From Dastarcus helophoroides (lineage: Eukaryota; Arthropoda; Insecta; Coleoptera; Bothrideridae), in the NCBI GenBank assembly GCA_028583605.1, contig CM053327.1, positions 28,942,626 to 29,006,625 of the forward strand: 64,000 nucleotides of DNA, written 5' to 3'. Within the stretch, counting starts at the first letter, position 1, and each line of letters starts with the position of its first letter. A program made the position numbers and the translations under genes. The notes under the pieces are model-generated. The model had not been told where the DNA came from and ran no database searches. It saw nothing but the letters and a program-made list of their open reading frames with translations. Shown here piece by piece: positions 23,261-35,103 of this stretch.

Positions 23261-26250
23261 AGGTCGAAATATCGTGAAAAAAAATTTGAAATTCCAAGCA
23301 AAAAGTCGAAAAAAATTTTGGAGCAAAATCACATACAAAAATCGAAATTCACAGAAAAAAATCGAAATTTTGAAGCAAAATCACACATAAGATTATTCCA
23401 AGTTAAAATTTCCATATTTAAAAAAGAAGAAAAGTCAGGAAAACTCGAAATTGTAATTAAAAAAAGTAAATAAAAATTTTGGATAATTTAAATTTTTGAA
23501 GTGAAAATTTCTCTAGGCGCGCTGCCCCCCTCCCCCCAGGGGAGAAGAAGAAAAAATGGGAGGGGGGCACCATGAATACACATAAAAAGGAAAATATGGG
23601 GCTACGTAAAAATATATAAAAAAGAAAAATTGAGGGGGAGTAAAAATGGGGGCACCATGAAAATACATAAAAAAGAAAAATGGGGAGCATCATAAAAATA
23701 TATAAAAAAGAAAAATGGGGAGCACCATGAAAATATATAAAAACGAAAATTTTGGAAGATATAGGGGAGGGGGGGGAGTGGATGTTAGACGCCGCCCTCA
23801 ATTATTTGAAATTTGTTAAATCATAGTTTTAAGTTTTCACTTTTGTCGGCAGTCCCCATAACCGCGCAATTTTTTTTTGAAATTGTTGCCTTTTTAAATT
23901 TCACCTTTTTCTAAAATTTCGACTTTTTTCAAAAATTTTCTCTTTTTTAATGAAATTTCGATTTTTCTGTAGAATGCCTTTTCTATAGAATTTATAGTCA
24001 ATTTTTAAAAAGTTTGCCTGATGACTGAAGAAATTACGGGAAAAAAATTCTAAATTTTGGATAAAAAGCAGAAATTTTGGTGAAAATAGATTTGTTTAAA
24101 TTACAATTCCGATAAAAAAGGGGTAAATGCTCTTTCTACAATATTTAGAGTCAATTATAAGTTTGTCCTACGGTTGAGGAAATTACTAAAAAAAAAACAA
24201 AACATCGACAAAATAAATCGACATTTTGGAAACAAAAATCGAATATTCGACTTTTTTTAAGTTAAAATTTCGATTTTTCTAAATTCAAAATACCGATTTT
24301 TTTAGATCCAATTTCAATATGTAAAAAAAGTAAAAATTTCACAGGAAAATTCGAAACTGTAATAGTTAAGATAAAATATATAAAATTCGAAAAATTTAAT
24401 TTTTTTAAAGAAATTTCGTCTTTCCCATAAAAGGCTCTTTTCTGTACAATTTATAGTCAATTTTTAATAAGTTTGCCTGATAATTGGACAAATTACGTAA
24501 AAATTAGTCGACATTTTGGAGAAAAAGCGGAAATTTTGGCGAAAAATAGAATTGCCTAAATAAAATTTCGATAAAAAAAGTAATAAATGCTTTTTCCACA
24601 ACATATAGACTCAATTATGATAAATTTGCCCCTCAACTGTACAAATTTCAAAAGAAAAAAAAACATATCGCCAAAATAAATCGAAATTTTGGAGAGAAAC
24701 CCAATTTTCTAAGCTGAAATTGCTACTTGCCAAGTTAAAATCCTATTTTCAAAGTCAAAATTTCGAATTTTTAAATTAAAATTTCGCTTTTTCAAGTCAA
24801 AATTTCGATGGAAAAAAAAAAGTAGAAAATTTACGATAAAACTCGAAATTACGCCACAACATTTTTTTACGAAAAATCAAAATTTCGTAAAATACTGTTT
24901 CCATTAAATTTAGGATCAATTTCTACAAGTTTGCCCACAATTGTACAAATTTCAAAATAAAGTCAAAATGTGGGGGAAATTAGTCGAAATTACGCGGAAA
25001 GAAAACCTAAATAGCAAAAGAGAAAATCGATATTTCGCGGAAAAAATGGCAATTAGAGAAAAAGTAAACATTTTGGGGAGAAATCGTAATTTTTAAGCAA
25101 GAATTTCGATTTTTCAAGTTAAAATTTCGATTTTCCCATAAAACCTAAATATCAAAAGAAAAAATGGATATTTCGCGTAAAAAAATGGCAATTTTAAGAG
25201 AAAAAGTAAACATTTTGGGGAGAAATCGTATTTTTTTAAGCAAGAATTACGAAAAATGCTCATTTTATAAAATTTCTGGTCAAAATTTGGGGAAAATAAA
25301 ATGAAATTTATTGAAATTGATTGCTGATTATCGAATTACGCAGAAGAAAATTCTAAATTTCAAAAAAAGTCGAAATTTCGAAGGAAAAATAAAAATTTTA
25401 CGAGAAAAAGTCGAAATTTCGATTTTCCAAGTTAGAATTTCGATTTTCCAACTTAAAATTTCGAATTTTCAAGTTAAAATTTCGATAAAAAAAAGTAGAT
25501 ATTTTATGGGAAAATTCGAAATTTCGATAAAAAAAGTAGATATTTTATGGGAAAATTCGAAATTCCGTTGCACATTAAAAATTTCGAAAAATGCTCGTTC
25601 TATAAAATTTAAGGTCAAATTAGAGAAAATTTAATAAAACTGATTGTTTATTATTGAAATGACGTAGAAAGAAAATCCAAATTTTAAAAGAAATAGTCAA
25701 AATTTTATCAGTCAAACGTCAAAAGTGGGGGGGAAAATCGTATTTTCTATAAAAAAAATTCGATTTTCCTAGTTTAACTTTCGGCTTTTTTAAGTTAAAT
25801 TTCGAGAAAGTTGAAATTTTACGGGAAAATTCGAAATTACACTATATAACATTTTTAAAGATAAAATCAAAGTTTCGTAAAATTAAATAAAATTTCGGCT
25901 TCTCTGTACAATGTTCTCTCTGGAAAATTTACTTCTTGGACAAATTTTGAAAAAAAGAAAATACTGTAATAAAATAAATCGAAATTTATCGAAATCAAAA
26001 TTTCGTAAAAAAATAAATCCAAAGTTTCAAGAGAAAAATGGAAATTAATCCAAATTTTAAGAGAAAAATCGAAATTTTGAAGTTAAAATTTCGATAAAAA
26101 AAGACGAAATTTTACGGAAACTCTTGAATTGAAAAAAAAATTTCTTCTATAAAATTTTGTTAGGGAAAAGATGATAAATTTTTTCTTTTTGGTTAATTAA
26201 TTTTATTTAACTTTTTTTTCCTTAGATAAAATTCGAAATTTCGAAACAGG
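23260..26250. repeat. AT-rich TCGAAATTT satellite field
   Basis: Repeated phrases such as CTCTTTCTACAATATTTAGAGTCAATT and ATAAGTTTGCCTG recur at about 24.0, 24.15, 24.45, 24.6 and 24.9 kb. AAGTTAAAATTTCGATTTTC is repeated many times at 25.1-25.5 kb. A 42-bp unit beginning AAAAAAGTAGATATTTTATG is directly duplicated at 25,494 and 25,536. Frames within it are by-products. Confidence 0.75.
23560..23770 (+). repeat. 34-35 bp G-rich minisatellite
   Basis: The unit AAAAATGGGGAGCACCATGA plus AAATATATAAAAAAG repeats about five times. TGGGG landmarks lie at 23,647, 23,681 and 23,716. The array is bounded by G-runs (GGGGAGGGGGGGGAG near 23,765). Confidence 0.85.
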
Positions 26251-26689
26251 AACCCCTTTCCAATTTTTTCTTTCATGTCCTTAAATAACTCGAAAATTCG
26301 AGAAGGTTAAAATTTTGGGTATAAATTGGTCAAATATGAGAAATTCTAATTAGGTTAACAAAAATTATCTGCTGCTTTATAATATAGTTCACGTGTCGTA
26401 AATCAAGGAATTACAAGAGGCGAAATTTTGAAGAAACATTTGTTTTATATAAATATTCTTTTAGGGAAGTCAAACTTTCTTTTTAGATAAAATTCGAATT
26501 GAAACATTTTTTCCTTACGTCTAACACATGGAACGATAAAAGAGTCAAAATGGTGACTAAAAATTAACAACAAATGTTACTTTTTTTGTAGTATTTTCAT
26601 GGTAATTCCAATTAAAATAAGATATCCGGTTGTAACTGCTAAAACCGTTGCATCATCTTCATACGCAAATACAAACTTCATGTGATAAA

Positions 26690-27770
26690 ATTGGCAAATT
26701 TAGGTTAGGTTATTCCGAAGAGCAAACTTTGGCAAAGTCATCGCCAATACGCGACGACCCATTTATCAGCGAATCGCTGACTCATCAAGCACTAAATCTA
26801 CATGAATACAAATAAAAAACATTTCCTGGATTATCGTTGAAAGAAAGAAACCTTCTGTGTCGCCAAATGTCAACTGACAATTTCCACTTGACATACAATT
26901 TGCGTACTGTTTCCAAATCAAATTTCGAAAAATCCCACTTTCTATTAATAACCTTGAAAGGAGAAATCGTAAGTACTTACGTTTTATCAAATCGTTCTCG
27001 AGTTATTGAACCAATTAACGGCGGAATCGGCGCTTTTGCAAACTCACTAGAACTACGAAAAAATCACCTTCACTTTAACAGAACACAAAACAGCTGTTCG
27101 TACGACGAACGATCACTGGTATTTCCCTTTAGGCCTGGTCCAAAGGTTGGTAGATTTTCTGAATATTTTAACGTCAAAGCGACTTGACAATTCAGAATAG
27201 TGTAACGTCAAATTTAACAACGATGAAACGCCTCGTCGGACACTTTGCACCTTGATCATGAGCGAACCGCCTGGCACTGACTCATATCACGACAAAAGCG
27301 AAGAGCGTACACGACGACGTTCGCCAACCACTCTCAATATTTGTCAAACAACTGATTGTTCAATCGAGGAGATTCGTGGAATTTGTGGGAATAGATACGA
27401 CGGTGTGGGAGATAGTGGGGATTTCCGAGCCGAAAGACTACCGAAGGCACACGAGGCGGACCAATTATGAATTGAACCGACGTTCGCAGTGATGTGGCGC
27501 ATGCGAATTCTCCGAAACGATAAGAAATACTACAGACGTCAATGCGAGGTTGCCGGGTCGCCCGAGAATCCTAAATTTACCAACAAATTGACGTCAAATT
27601 TTGCAAGTAGTTGAAACATTGTGGCCTAGGAAATACATTTAATGTGGCGACTTAAAAGTGATCATTAAATCAATAATCTGAGAATAATTTTGATACTTTA
27701 AAACCGGTTGTCTTTAGAAGTTAAGGTGATGTGGCGACGCGGAGTACATAATTATGCATAACTATCACAT
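26690..27770. promoter_or_regulatory. Unique island with unassigned ORFs
   Basis: Balanced-composition sequence between AT-rich repeats. Frames of 116 codons (26,837-27,187 +) and 72 codons (27,252-27,470 +) are open, but I recognise no domain and see no exon chain. TAGGTTAGGTTA (26,702) and several ACGTCAAA words occur, as often in insect intergenic DNA. It could be regulatory or an unrecognised gene. Confidence 0.2.
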
Positions 27771-28160
27771 TTTGTTTATTTTTCCAACTTTCGAAATCGA
27801 ACTTTTGTTGAAATTCTAAAATAGCGAAAATATTGCGCAACTCAAAATTTTTGCTTTTTCTAGAAATTTTTAATTTAGACTTTGAAAATTTCGAAATTTC
27901 AGATTTTTCCTAAACTTTTGAGTCATTCTTTATCCAAATGCGTACTTGTTGCAAAATTTGTATTTTAAAATATTTTGATTTTTTCGAAACTGACATTTTT
28001 TGCACTTTCTGAATAAATCTTTTTGAAAATATCCAGTTTTGATTTTGTTTCAAAATTTTGTCTCTTGAAATTTAAGTTTTTTTGAAAATTTCGAATATTT
28101 TAAAAATTTTGATTTTTTTAATTTTGAACTTTTTGAAAATTCCGAATTTTTCCAAATTTC
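27770..28160. repeat. AT-rich TCGAAATTT repeat patch
   Basis: Pyrimidine-rich + strand with repeated TTTTTGAAAATTTCG words. It separates two unique islands. Confidence 0.6.
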
Positions 28161-29140
28161 CAATTTTCTTGAAAATTTCGCATTGAACATCTTGTATTGT
28201 TACATCGGATGAAAAAGAAAATCTTGCCGACAATCAAAGAGTGGTCGATCGAAAAATAAGCTGAAGGCTCCAATGTCAGAGTCAGATAACAAAAAAGAAA
28301 GAATAAGTGCAACGCCCCATGAGTAATCGCTATCGCCATGGCGTATTCAATCAAGACCCCATTAGTCAAATTAATGAAACTTCTGACGTCAATCGTTAGC
28401 GGAAGCAACCGCTCAAGGTATTATTGAAAAAAACTTTGCAAATTTCAGTCAACATTACGTCACCGATGTTTGTCGCCTCTCCAACTGGCCGCTACCCATC
28501 CCGATCCGAAGTCTATTTTTAAATGCAAATGGCAAGGTTGATAAACCGTGGCGATAAGCCACGCCGATGTGCAAACAAAAATGTTTTGTCCAATCCAGGC
28601 CAACAACAACTCGATCTTTTGTTTTTGTAAATAAAGAAATTACGATCAAGTCGATTTTCATGCGTCGTACCTGTGGCGCAAAGTTGATTGGCTCCGCGGC
28701 CGCCTTAGGCTTTGTTCGGTCAAATGCAATGACACCTCGTGTCTAAAATTACTACCGTTGCCCGACCGATGCGATGGCGACGCGGAGCAACAACCTTTAC
28801 CCGGTTTGATACAGATTTGGCAACTGACCTACGCAGAAAATATTAGATTTTATTGCGACAGGTTGGAAAAGCGATTTGTTTTTGTTTTGGGCTGGAAATC
28901 GCGATGTTTACGATTTTGGCAAACGAATTTTTTTCGTAACGCCATCCACGATACGCGACATTTCACCACGTGCGGCGTACAGTTCGAATCGAGTTAACAA
29001 AAGTGCGTGTTGCCACAAAAAACAGTTTGAAGGAGCTCGTGTCAGGAATTTCAAGCTCTTTCCTTTTATCGCATACACGGGACCCAATGAAACCGTCACA
29101 TGGGACTTTCGCACGTCAATTTAGGTTATGAACGGGACAT
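28160..29140. promoter_or_regulatory. Unique CpG-containing island
   Basis: Contains an octamer-like ATGCAAAT (about 28,523), GCGGCCGCC (28,697) and many CG dinucleotides. Open frames of 60-96 codons on both strands overlap each other and match nothing I know. Regulatory function is a guess from composition and position. Confidence 0.2.
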
Positions 29141-29240
29141 TTTTTCTCATTTGCAACGTCGTTAGACAAACCGTCAATTTATGAGGAAAAAATCGACAAT
29201 TTGGGAAGTTAAAATTTTGAGGAAAAAAAATCGAAGTTTT

Positions 29241-29400
29241 GGTAGCAAAAATTGCAATTTTGAGGAAAATATTAGAAATCATCGAAATTTTAAGAAAAAT
29301 ACTAGAAATCATTGAAATTTTAAGGAAAATACCAGAAATCATTGAAATTTTGAGAAAAATACTCGAACTCGTCGAAATTTTGAGAAAAAGTAAAAATTCT
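29241..29400 (-). repeat. 30-bp minisatellite, 4-5 copies
   Basis: The unit AGAAATCATTGAAATTTTAA plus GGAAAATACT repeats with an exact 30-bp period (landmarks at 29,271, 29,301, 29,331 and 29,361). Because 30 is divisible by three, the - strand frame shows a ten-residue repeat. Nothing else supports a protein. Confidence 0.9.
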
Positions 29401-30380
29401 GGGAGGCCCAAATTTTGAAGAAGAAAAAGTGGAAATGTCGGAGAAAAAGTCTGAAAAAAGTGAGGCTGGGTTTTTTTCTCAATTTTTCGACTTTCTAACG
29501 AAAATTTTACGAAAAAAGTGATGTTGGATTTTTCTCAATTTTTCGACTTTTCCCCCAACATTCCACTTTTTTTCCTTCAAATTTTGGGAAGCCCAAATTT
29601 TGAGGGAAAAAGTCGGGGAAAAATTAAAAAGAGTGAGGTTGGGTTTTTTCTCAATATTTCGCCTTTTTTCTTCAAAATTTTGACGAAAAAAAGTGGAGAT
29701 GTTGGGGAAAAGTCGAAAAATTGAGAAAAATCCAACATTACTTTTTTCGTAAAATTTTCACCATTAAAAATGTACCAATTTTCGTGAAAAAAGTCGACAT
29801 TTCGACTTTCACCATGAATGAAAAAAAAATATTGAATTTTCCAAATTATTCACAAAATTTTGCCTATAAATTCGATATTTTGAGATCAAAATTGAACGTT
29901 TCAACAAAAATGGAAATTCCTACAAAGAAAATTAACATTTATAAAAAAGTTCGAAAGAAAATAGAATATTTTTAAAAAATTGAAAACTCCGAGTTCTGAC
30001 TTTTTTCTTAGAATTTCGATTACGAAATCGAATATTAAGATCGAGTTGAAATTATTAAAGAATTACTTTTCAAATTTCTAATGTGTTGAAGTAGTTATTA
30101 TTTTTTATCTATCTCTTATTAACATTATTTTAAAAATTAGATTTTTTTCCCAAATTTTAACATATTTTCCTTAATTTCATTTCCATTGCAAATTCGAAAT
30201 TGCTGTTTTTTTTTTTCAGAAAATTAAGAAAAAGGCTACAATTTCGAGAAAAAGTGAACATTTTGAAAAAAGTGAAATTTCGAGTTTAAACTCAAAAATC
30301 GGAATTAAGAAAAAAATCACAATCTAAAAAATTGTTAAAATTTGGAGAAATTAAAAAATACCATTTTAATACGAAAAAAA
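29400..30380. repeat. Irregular AT-rich repeats
   Basis: Phrases such as GGGTTTTTTCTCAATTTTTCGAC recur at about 29,470, 29,530 and 29,640. No gene is seen. Confidence 0.55.
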
Positions 30381-33335
30381 TCGAAATTTTGATAGAAATG
30401 GAAATTTGAAAAACGAGGAAATTTTCAATGTCAATTTTTTTGAAATTCGAAATGTTGAGAAGTCAGAATTTTCAGAAAATGTCGAAGATTTCAATAAATT
30501 TTGCAAAATAAATCAAAATTTACAAAAAGTCAAATTTTCAAAAAAAGTCGAAATTAAAAAAAGTCAAAATTTGCAAAAAGTCCAAATTTAAAAAAAAAAT
30601 TAAAAAAATAAATATACGAAATCGAAATTTTAACAAAAATGGAAAAAAGTGGAAAATTGGAAAATTTTTTAAAAATTCGAAATTCACAAAAAATCAAAAT
30701 TTCACAAAAAATCTAAATTTCGAAAAAAAAAATAAAATTCTGAGAAAGATGGAATTTTAGATGAATTTTTCAAAGCAAGTCAAAAATTTCCAAATTTGGA
30801 GAAAAAGTTGAAACTTTGAAGTCGAAATTAAAATAAAAAAAAGAGTAAAAATTTTAGACATTACTTTAATAATCAATTTTTAGAAAAATAAAAACTTTCA
30901 AAAAAAAGGTATACATTTTGGAAGCCAGAATTTTCAGACAATGTCGAAGTTTTAGATAAATTTTCCAAAGTAAATCAAAGTAAAAATGTGCAGTCGTATT
31001 TTAAAATAAAATCAAAAAATATGAATGTGAAAAAAAGAAAATAAAAATCGAAATTAAAAAAAAATAGAAAAAAAGCGGAAATTTGGAAATGTCAAAATTT
31101 TTTTAAAAGTCGAAATTTCGAAAAAAGTTAAAATTTTGAGAAAGATGATAATATTTTAGATGCATTTTTCAAAGCAAGTCAAAATTTACAAAAATTTCAA
31201 AATTTCGAGAAAAAGTCAACGCCTTGGAAGTCGGAAATGAAAAAAAAAAAAAAAAAGAGTAAAAATTTCAAGTAAATCAAAAATTTTCAATTTCTTTAAT
31301 AATCAATTTTCACAAAAATTAAAGAATTTAAATAGTCAAAATTTTCAGAAAAAGCCGAATTTTTCAAAAATGTTGAAAAAATGTAAAAACTTCCAAAAAA
31401 AATTATACATTTTGAAGGCCAGAATTTTCAGACAATGTCGAAGTTTTAGAATTTAAAATTTGCAGTCGTATTTTAAAACAAAAGCAAAAAATAAAAATAT
31501 AAAAAAACATAAAAATTTAAAATCGAAATTAAAAAAAAATAGAAAAAAAGCGGAAATTTAGAAATGTCGAAATTTTTTAAAAAGTTGAAATTCACAAAAA
31601 ATCGAAATTTCGAGAAAAGTTAAAATTTTGAGAAAGATGAAATTTTAGATGAATTTTTCAAAGCAAGTCAAATTTCACAAAAAATCGAAATTGCTAAAAA
31701 AAGCTAAAACTTTGAGAAAGATGAAATTTTAGATGAATTTTTCAAAGCAAGTCAAAATTTATAAAAATTTCAAAATTGCGAGAAAAAGTCGACGCCTTGA
31801 AGTCGAAATTAAAAAAAGTAAAAAATTTCAAATAAATTGAAAATTTTCAATTTTTTTAATAATCAATTTTCACAAAAATTAAACAATTTAAATAGTCGAA
31901 ATTTTCAGAAAAAGCAGAATCTTTCAAAAATGTTGAAATTTTGAAAAATTCGGCTTCCAAAAAAATTATATATTTTGGAAGCCAGAATTTTTAGACAAAG
32001 TCAAAGTTTTCGATAAATTTTCCAAAGTAAATCAAAATTTACAAAAGTCAAAATTTCAAGAAAAGATCGAAATTTTCATGAAAGTAAAAATTTGTAAAGT
32101 CGAAATTTAAAAAAAAAACAAAAAATATAAATAAAAAAATGTAAAAATATAAAATCGCAATTTTAACAAAAATGGAAAAAAGCAGAAATTTCGAAATGTC
32201 GACATTTTTTAGCAAGTCAAAATTCACGAAACGTCGAAATTTCGAAAAAAAAAGTTAAAATTTTGGGAAAGATGGAATTTTAGACGAATTTTTCAAAGCA
32301 AGGCAAAATTTACAAAAAATTCAAAATTTTGAGAAAAAGTCGACACCTCGAAGTCGAAATTAAAAAAAGAGAGTAAAAATCCCAAGTAAATCCAAAATTT
32401 TAAAGAATGGGAATTTTTTTGATAATTAATTTTCACAAAAATTAAACAATTTGAAGTCGATATTTTCAGAAAAAATCAGAATTTTCAAAAACGTTGAAAT
32501 TTTGAAGTAAAAACTTCCAAAAAAAAAGTATACATCTTGAAAAAGCCAAAATTTTCAGAAAATGTTAGTTTTCAATAAATTTTCCAAAGTGAATCAAAAT
32601 TTACAAAAAGTCAAAATTTCAATAAAAGTCAAAATTTCAAACAAGTAAAGATTTGTAATGTCGAAATTTAAAGAAAAATCAAAAAATATATGGTAAATTT
32701 ACCATTATTTTTTCGATATAAATATAAAAAAAATAAAAATATAAAATCGCAATTTTAACAAAAATGGAAAAAGCGGTAATTTCGAAATGTCGACATTTTT
32801 TAATAAGTCAAAATTCACAAAACGTCGAAATCTCGAAAAAAAGTTAAAATTTTGGGAGAGATGGAGTTTTAGATGAATTTTTCAAAGCAAGTCAAAATTT
32901 ACATTTTCAAATTTTCGAGAAAAAGTCGACACCTTGAAGTCGAAATTAAAAAAAGAGAGTAAAAAGTAAATCCAAAATTTTAAAGGATTGGAATTTTTTT
33001 GATAATTAATTTTCACAATTAAACAATTTGAATATTTTTAGGAAAAGCAGAATTTTCAAAAATGTTGAAATAAAAACTTCCAAAAAAAAGTATACATCTT
33101 GAAAAGGCCAAAATTTTCAGAAAATGTCGTTAAGTTTTCAATAAATTTTCCAAAGTAAAACAAAATTTACAAAAAGTCAAAATTTCAATAAAAGTCAAAA
33201 TTTCAAGAAGTCAAATTTTCAAGAAGTCAAAATTTTAAAAAAACTCAAAATTTGCAAAAAGTCTAAATTAAAAAAAATCAAAGAATATAAATATAAAAAA
33301 AAATAGAAATATCGGATTGAAATGGAAAGAAAAAC
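30380..33335 (+). repeat. About 560-bp AT-rich tandem satellite, 5 units
   Basis: The landmark AAAAAA(G/T)TATACATTTTGGAAG lies at about 30,903, 31,395, 31,958, 32,518 and 33,080, a spacing of about 560 bp (492 once). GATGAATTTTTCAAAGCAAG recurs at about 30,757, 31,162, 31,648, 31,731, 32,281 and 32,870. One internal segment of about 83 bp is duplicated at 31.64-31.73 kb. The TATGGTAAATTTACCATA-like palindrome near 32,690 is a local novelty. Confidence 0.85.
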
Positions 33336-33450
33336 TTTTAATTCAACAAGAGGATACGCCGTAATAAATAGAGTCATTGCTTCTTGCGTGGTGGGTCGCG
33401 AGTTCAAACCCCACTGCCAACCACGCGTTTTTTAACTCTATTACGCGTTT
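33335..33450 (+). mobile_element. tRNA-like SINE fragment
   Basis: The core TTGCTTCTTGCGTGGTGGG is followed by a good B-box GCGAGTTCAAACCCC and a T-rich tail. It matches the copy at 5,636-5,765 along about 70 bp. It is the best-preserved B-box of this family in the window. Confidence 0.55.
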
Positions 33451-33479
33451 TTCTCATAGCTACATAATACTGTTGACGT

Positions 33480-33725
33480 TCGAACGAGAATTAGTCTGAT
33501 GGTAACGCCAATCAGCGTGATTGTAACGCGAATTTTTTTTAAAAGTTTAATCCATTCGCAAGAGTAACCCCATTACGCTTTCAAAGCACTGCGAGTAGGA
33601 TGCGGAAACAAGGATAGATGTCGATGAACCAACCGCCTTCTTAAACAAGGATAGATTGTAATTTTTGGGGAAAATTTCTTTGAATGAGCGTGATGGTAAT
33701 GTAAAACCATAAATTTTCCCCTTAT
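33480..33725. repeat. GTAACG repeat split by a LINE 3' end
   Basis: GTCTGATGGTAACGCC and GCGTGATTGTAACGCG precede a LINE 3' fragment (33,540-33,690). GAGCGTGATGGTAATG and AACCATAAATTTTCC follow it. Joined, the two halves match the uninterrupted repeat at 5,870-5,980. Confidence 0.7.
33540..33690 (-). mobile_element. LINE 3' end fragment
   Basis: On the - strand the fragment encodes the last residues of the LINE ORF ([17 protein letters not shown], then stop). The short 3' UTR ACTCTTGCGAATGGATTAAA and an A-run follow. It matches the 3' end of the longer element at 61,345-64,000 with a few changes. Confidence 0.85.
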
Positions 33726-33734
33726 CAAAATTCG

Positions 33735-35103
33735 CTTAAGGCCTAGCGCTGACATGCAATTTTCAGTTGCGCAACTGTTTGGTTTCAAGAGTGACTGCTA
33801 TGGGTTTATATGGGAGCGCGCTCACATGCAACTAAAAGTTGCTGCAACTAAACAATTTGTGTTTTGTCACAACCAAACGATTGCAAAACTACCTGCAACT
33901 GTTTTGTATCGCATTGAGTTTAATGCACTGCCGCTGACTTGCAATTGAATCCAGGCAATTTGTAGCATATGATCATCGTAGACGACAAAATTTATTTTCT
34001 AGTGTAGATTTTTAAAATTGTAAAATTATTAACTTATATTAGGGTATAATGTAATTTCTTTCTGTAGAACTTTTAAACTTGTTCCATTAATTGGTTCCGG
34101 TAATAATTCTGAAGTACTCTTGTTATGTATAAGCTTTATAACCCTTGATTTTTGTTCCATTGCCACAATTCTCGTAATTCGAGGCGAGGGTAATTTTGAG
34201 TACAAGAAAGAGAGTTAGTTGGGTTGTAAAAATTCTACAGTTAGGTGACAAGACATAATGAACCATATCGCGCCTTTTCCCTTTCAGTTCTTAGAAGTTA
34301 CTAATTACCAATATTGGTGTTTTCTTTTTCTGTATCTTATGGAGGAGAAAAAAGGAATTTCAGTATTTCTTAACGTGTACTTGCGATCACTACTGTTGCC
34401 TTGTATCCAATTTTTTTGTATTAAACGCAGTACATTACTTGTGTGTTGTGTCAAATTAGATTAGAGTAGTTGATGTAAACAGTTTAATTCGAATTACTTG
34501 ACAAGTCGATATGATTTCTACAAAACCGCATATTTAATTTATAAGCTCCCCATCACATAAAATGAAGTGCTTCACAATCGCTGTGCCGCGCCATATTAGT
34601 AGACAATTAATTTTTTAGTTACCCTATTAATTAGAAATTTTCCCAACTAAAAAAAAATTCTTTGATTTTAAACTTCAACTATAAAGTATACAACTTGAAC
34701 TTTTGTACCTAAGTTATTATTCAATATTCATCCTATTACAGTTCAAAAAATGTTTTAGACCACATCACGAAAATAAACAATTACAATCATTAATTATTTT
34801 CTGAATGACTTCGCAAGCAAATCTTCGTGCAATTTATAAAATTGTCCTTTTTTTAAGTGCTGGCTTTTAAGGTGATGTATCCAATATTGCTTCCTAGGCT
34901 TTCTTTGTTTCTTATCTACTTAACGCGAAAGCATATACAGTACCTAAATCGAAGACGTCCATATTGAAACTAAAAAGTTTCAGTTGCATGTGGGCTCGCC
35001 TGCCTGTGACCAAACTGTTTGGTTGCGTAAGTGAGCGCGGTTTACTAGAAAACGAACCAAACAGTTGCGCAACTGAAAATTGCATGTCAGCGCTAGGCCT
35101 AAC
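33735..35103. mobile_element. 1.37-kb element with 46-bp TIRs
   Basis: The left end starts AGGCCTAGCGCTGACATGCA and continues through TTTTCAGTTGCGCAACTGTTTGGTT. The exact reverse complement ends at about 35,103, giving perfect terminal inverted repeats of about 46 bp. Subterminal GTTGCAACT-type words and AGCGCGCTCAC/GTGAGCGCGG extend the symmetry inward. The interior (about 34.0-34.9 kb) is AT-rich, with no transposase I can recognise; a 68-codon frame at 34,258-34,464 is unassigned. TA flanks both ends, compatible with a TA target duplication, but this is weak. A non-autonomous DNA transposon is the best reading. Confidence 0.8.

Noticed and set aside
23457..23801. 114-codon hydrophobic frame resembling a membrane protein
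   Set aside because: Generated by the 34-35 bp minisatellite on its opposite strand.
26702..26713. Insect telomere-type TTAGG repeat
   Set aside because: Only two units of AGGTT; such short words are common in insect DNA.
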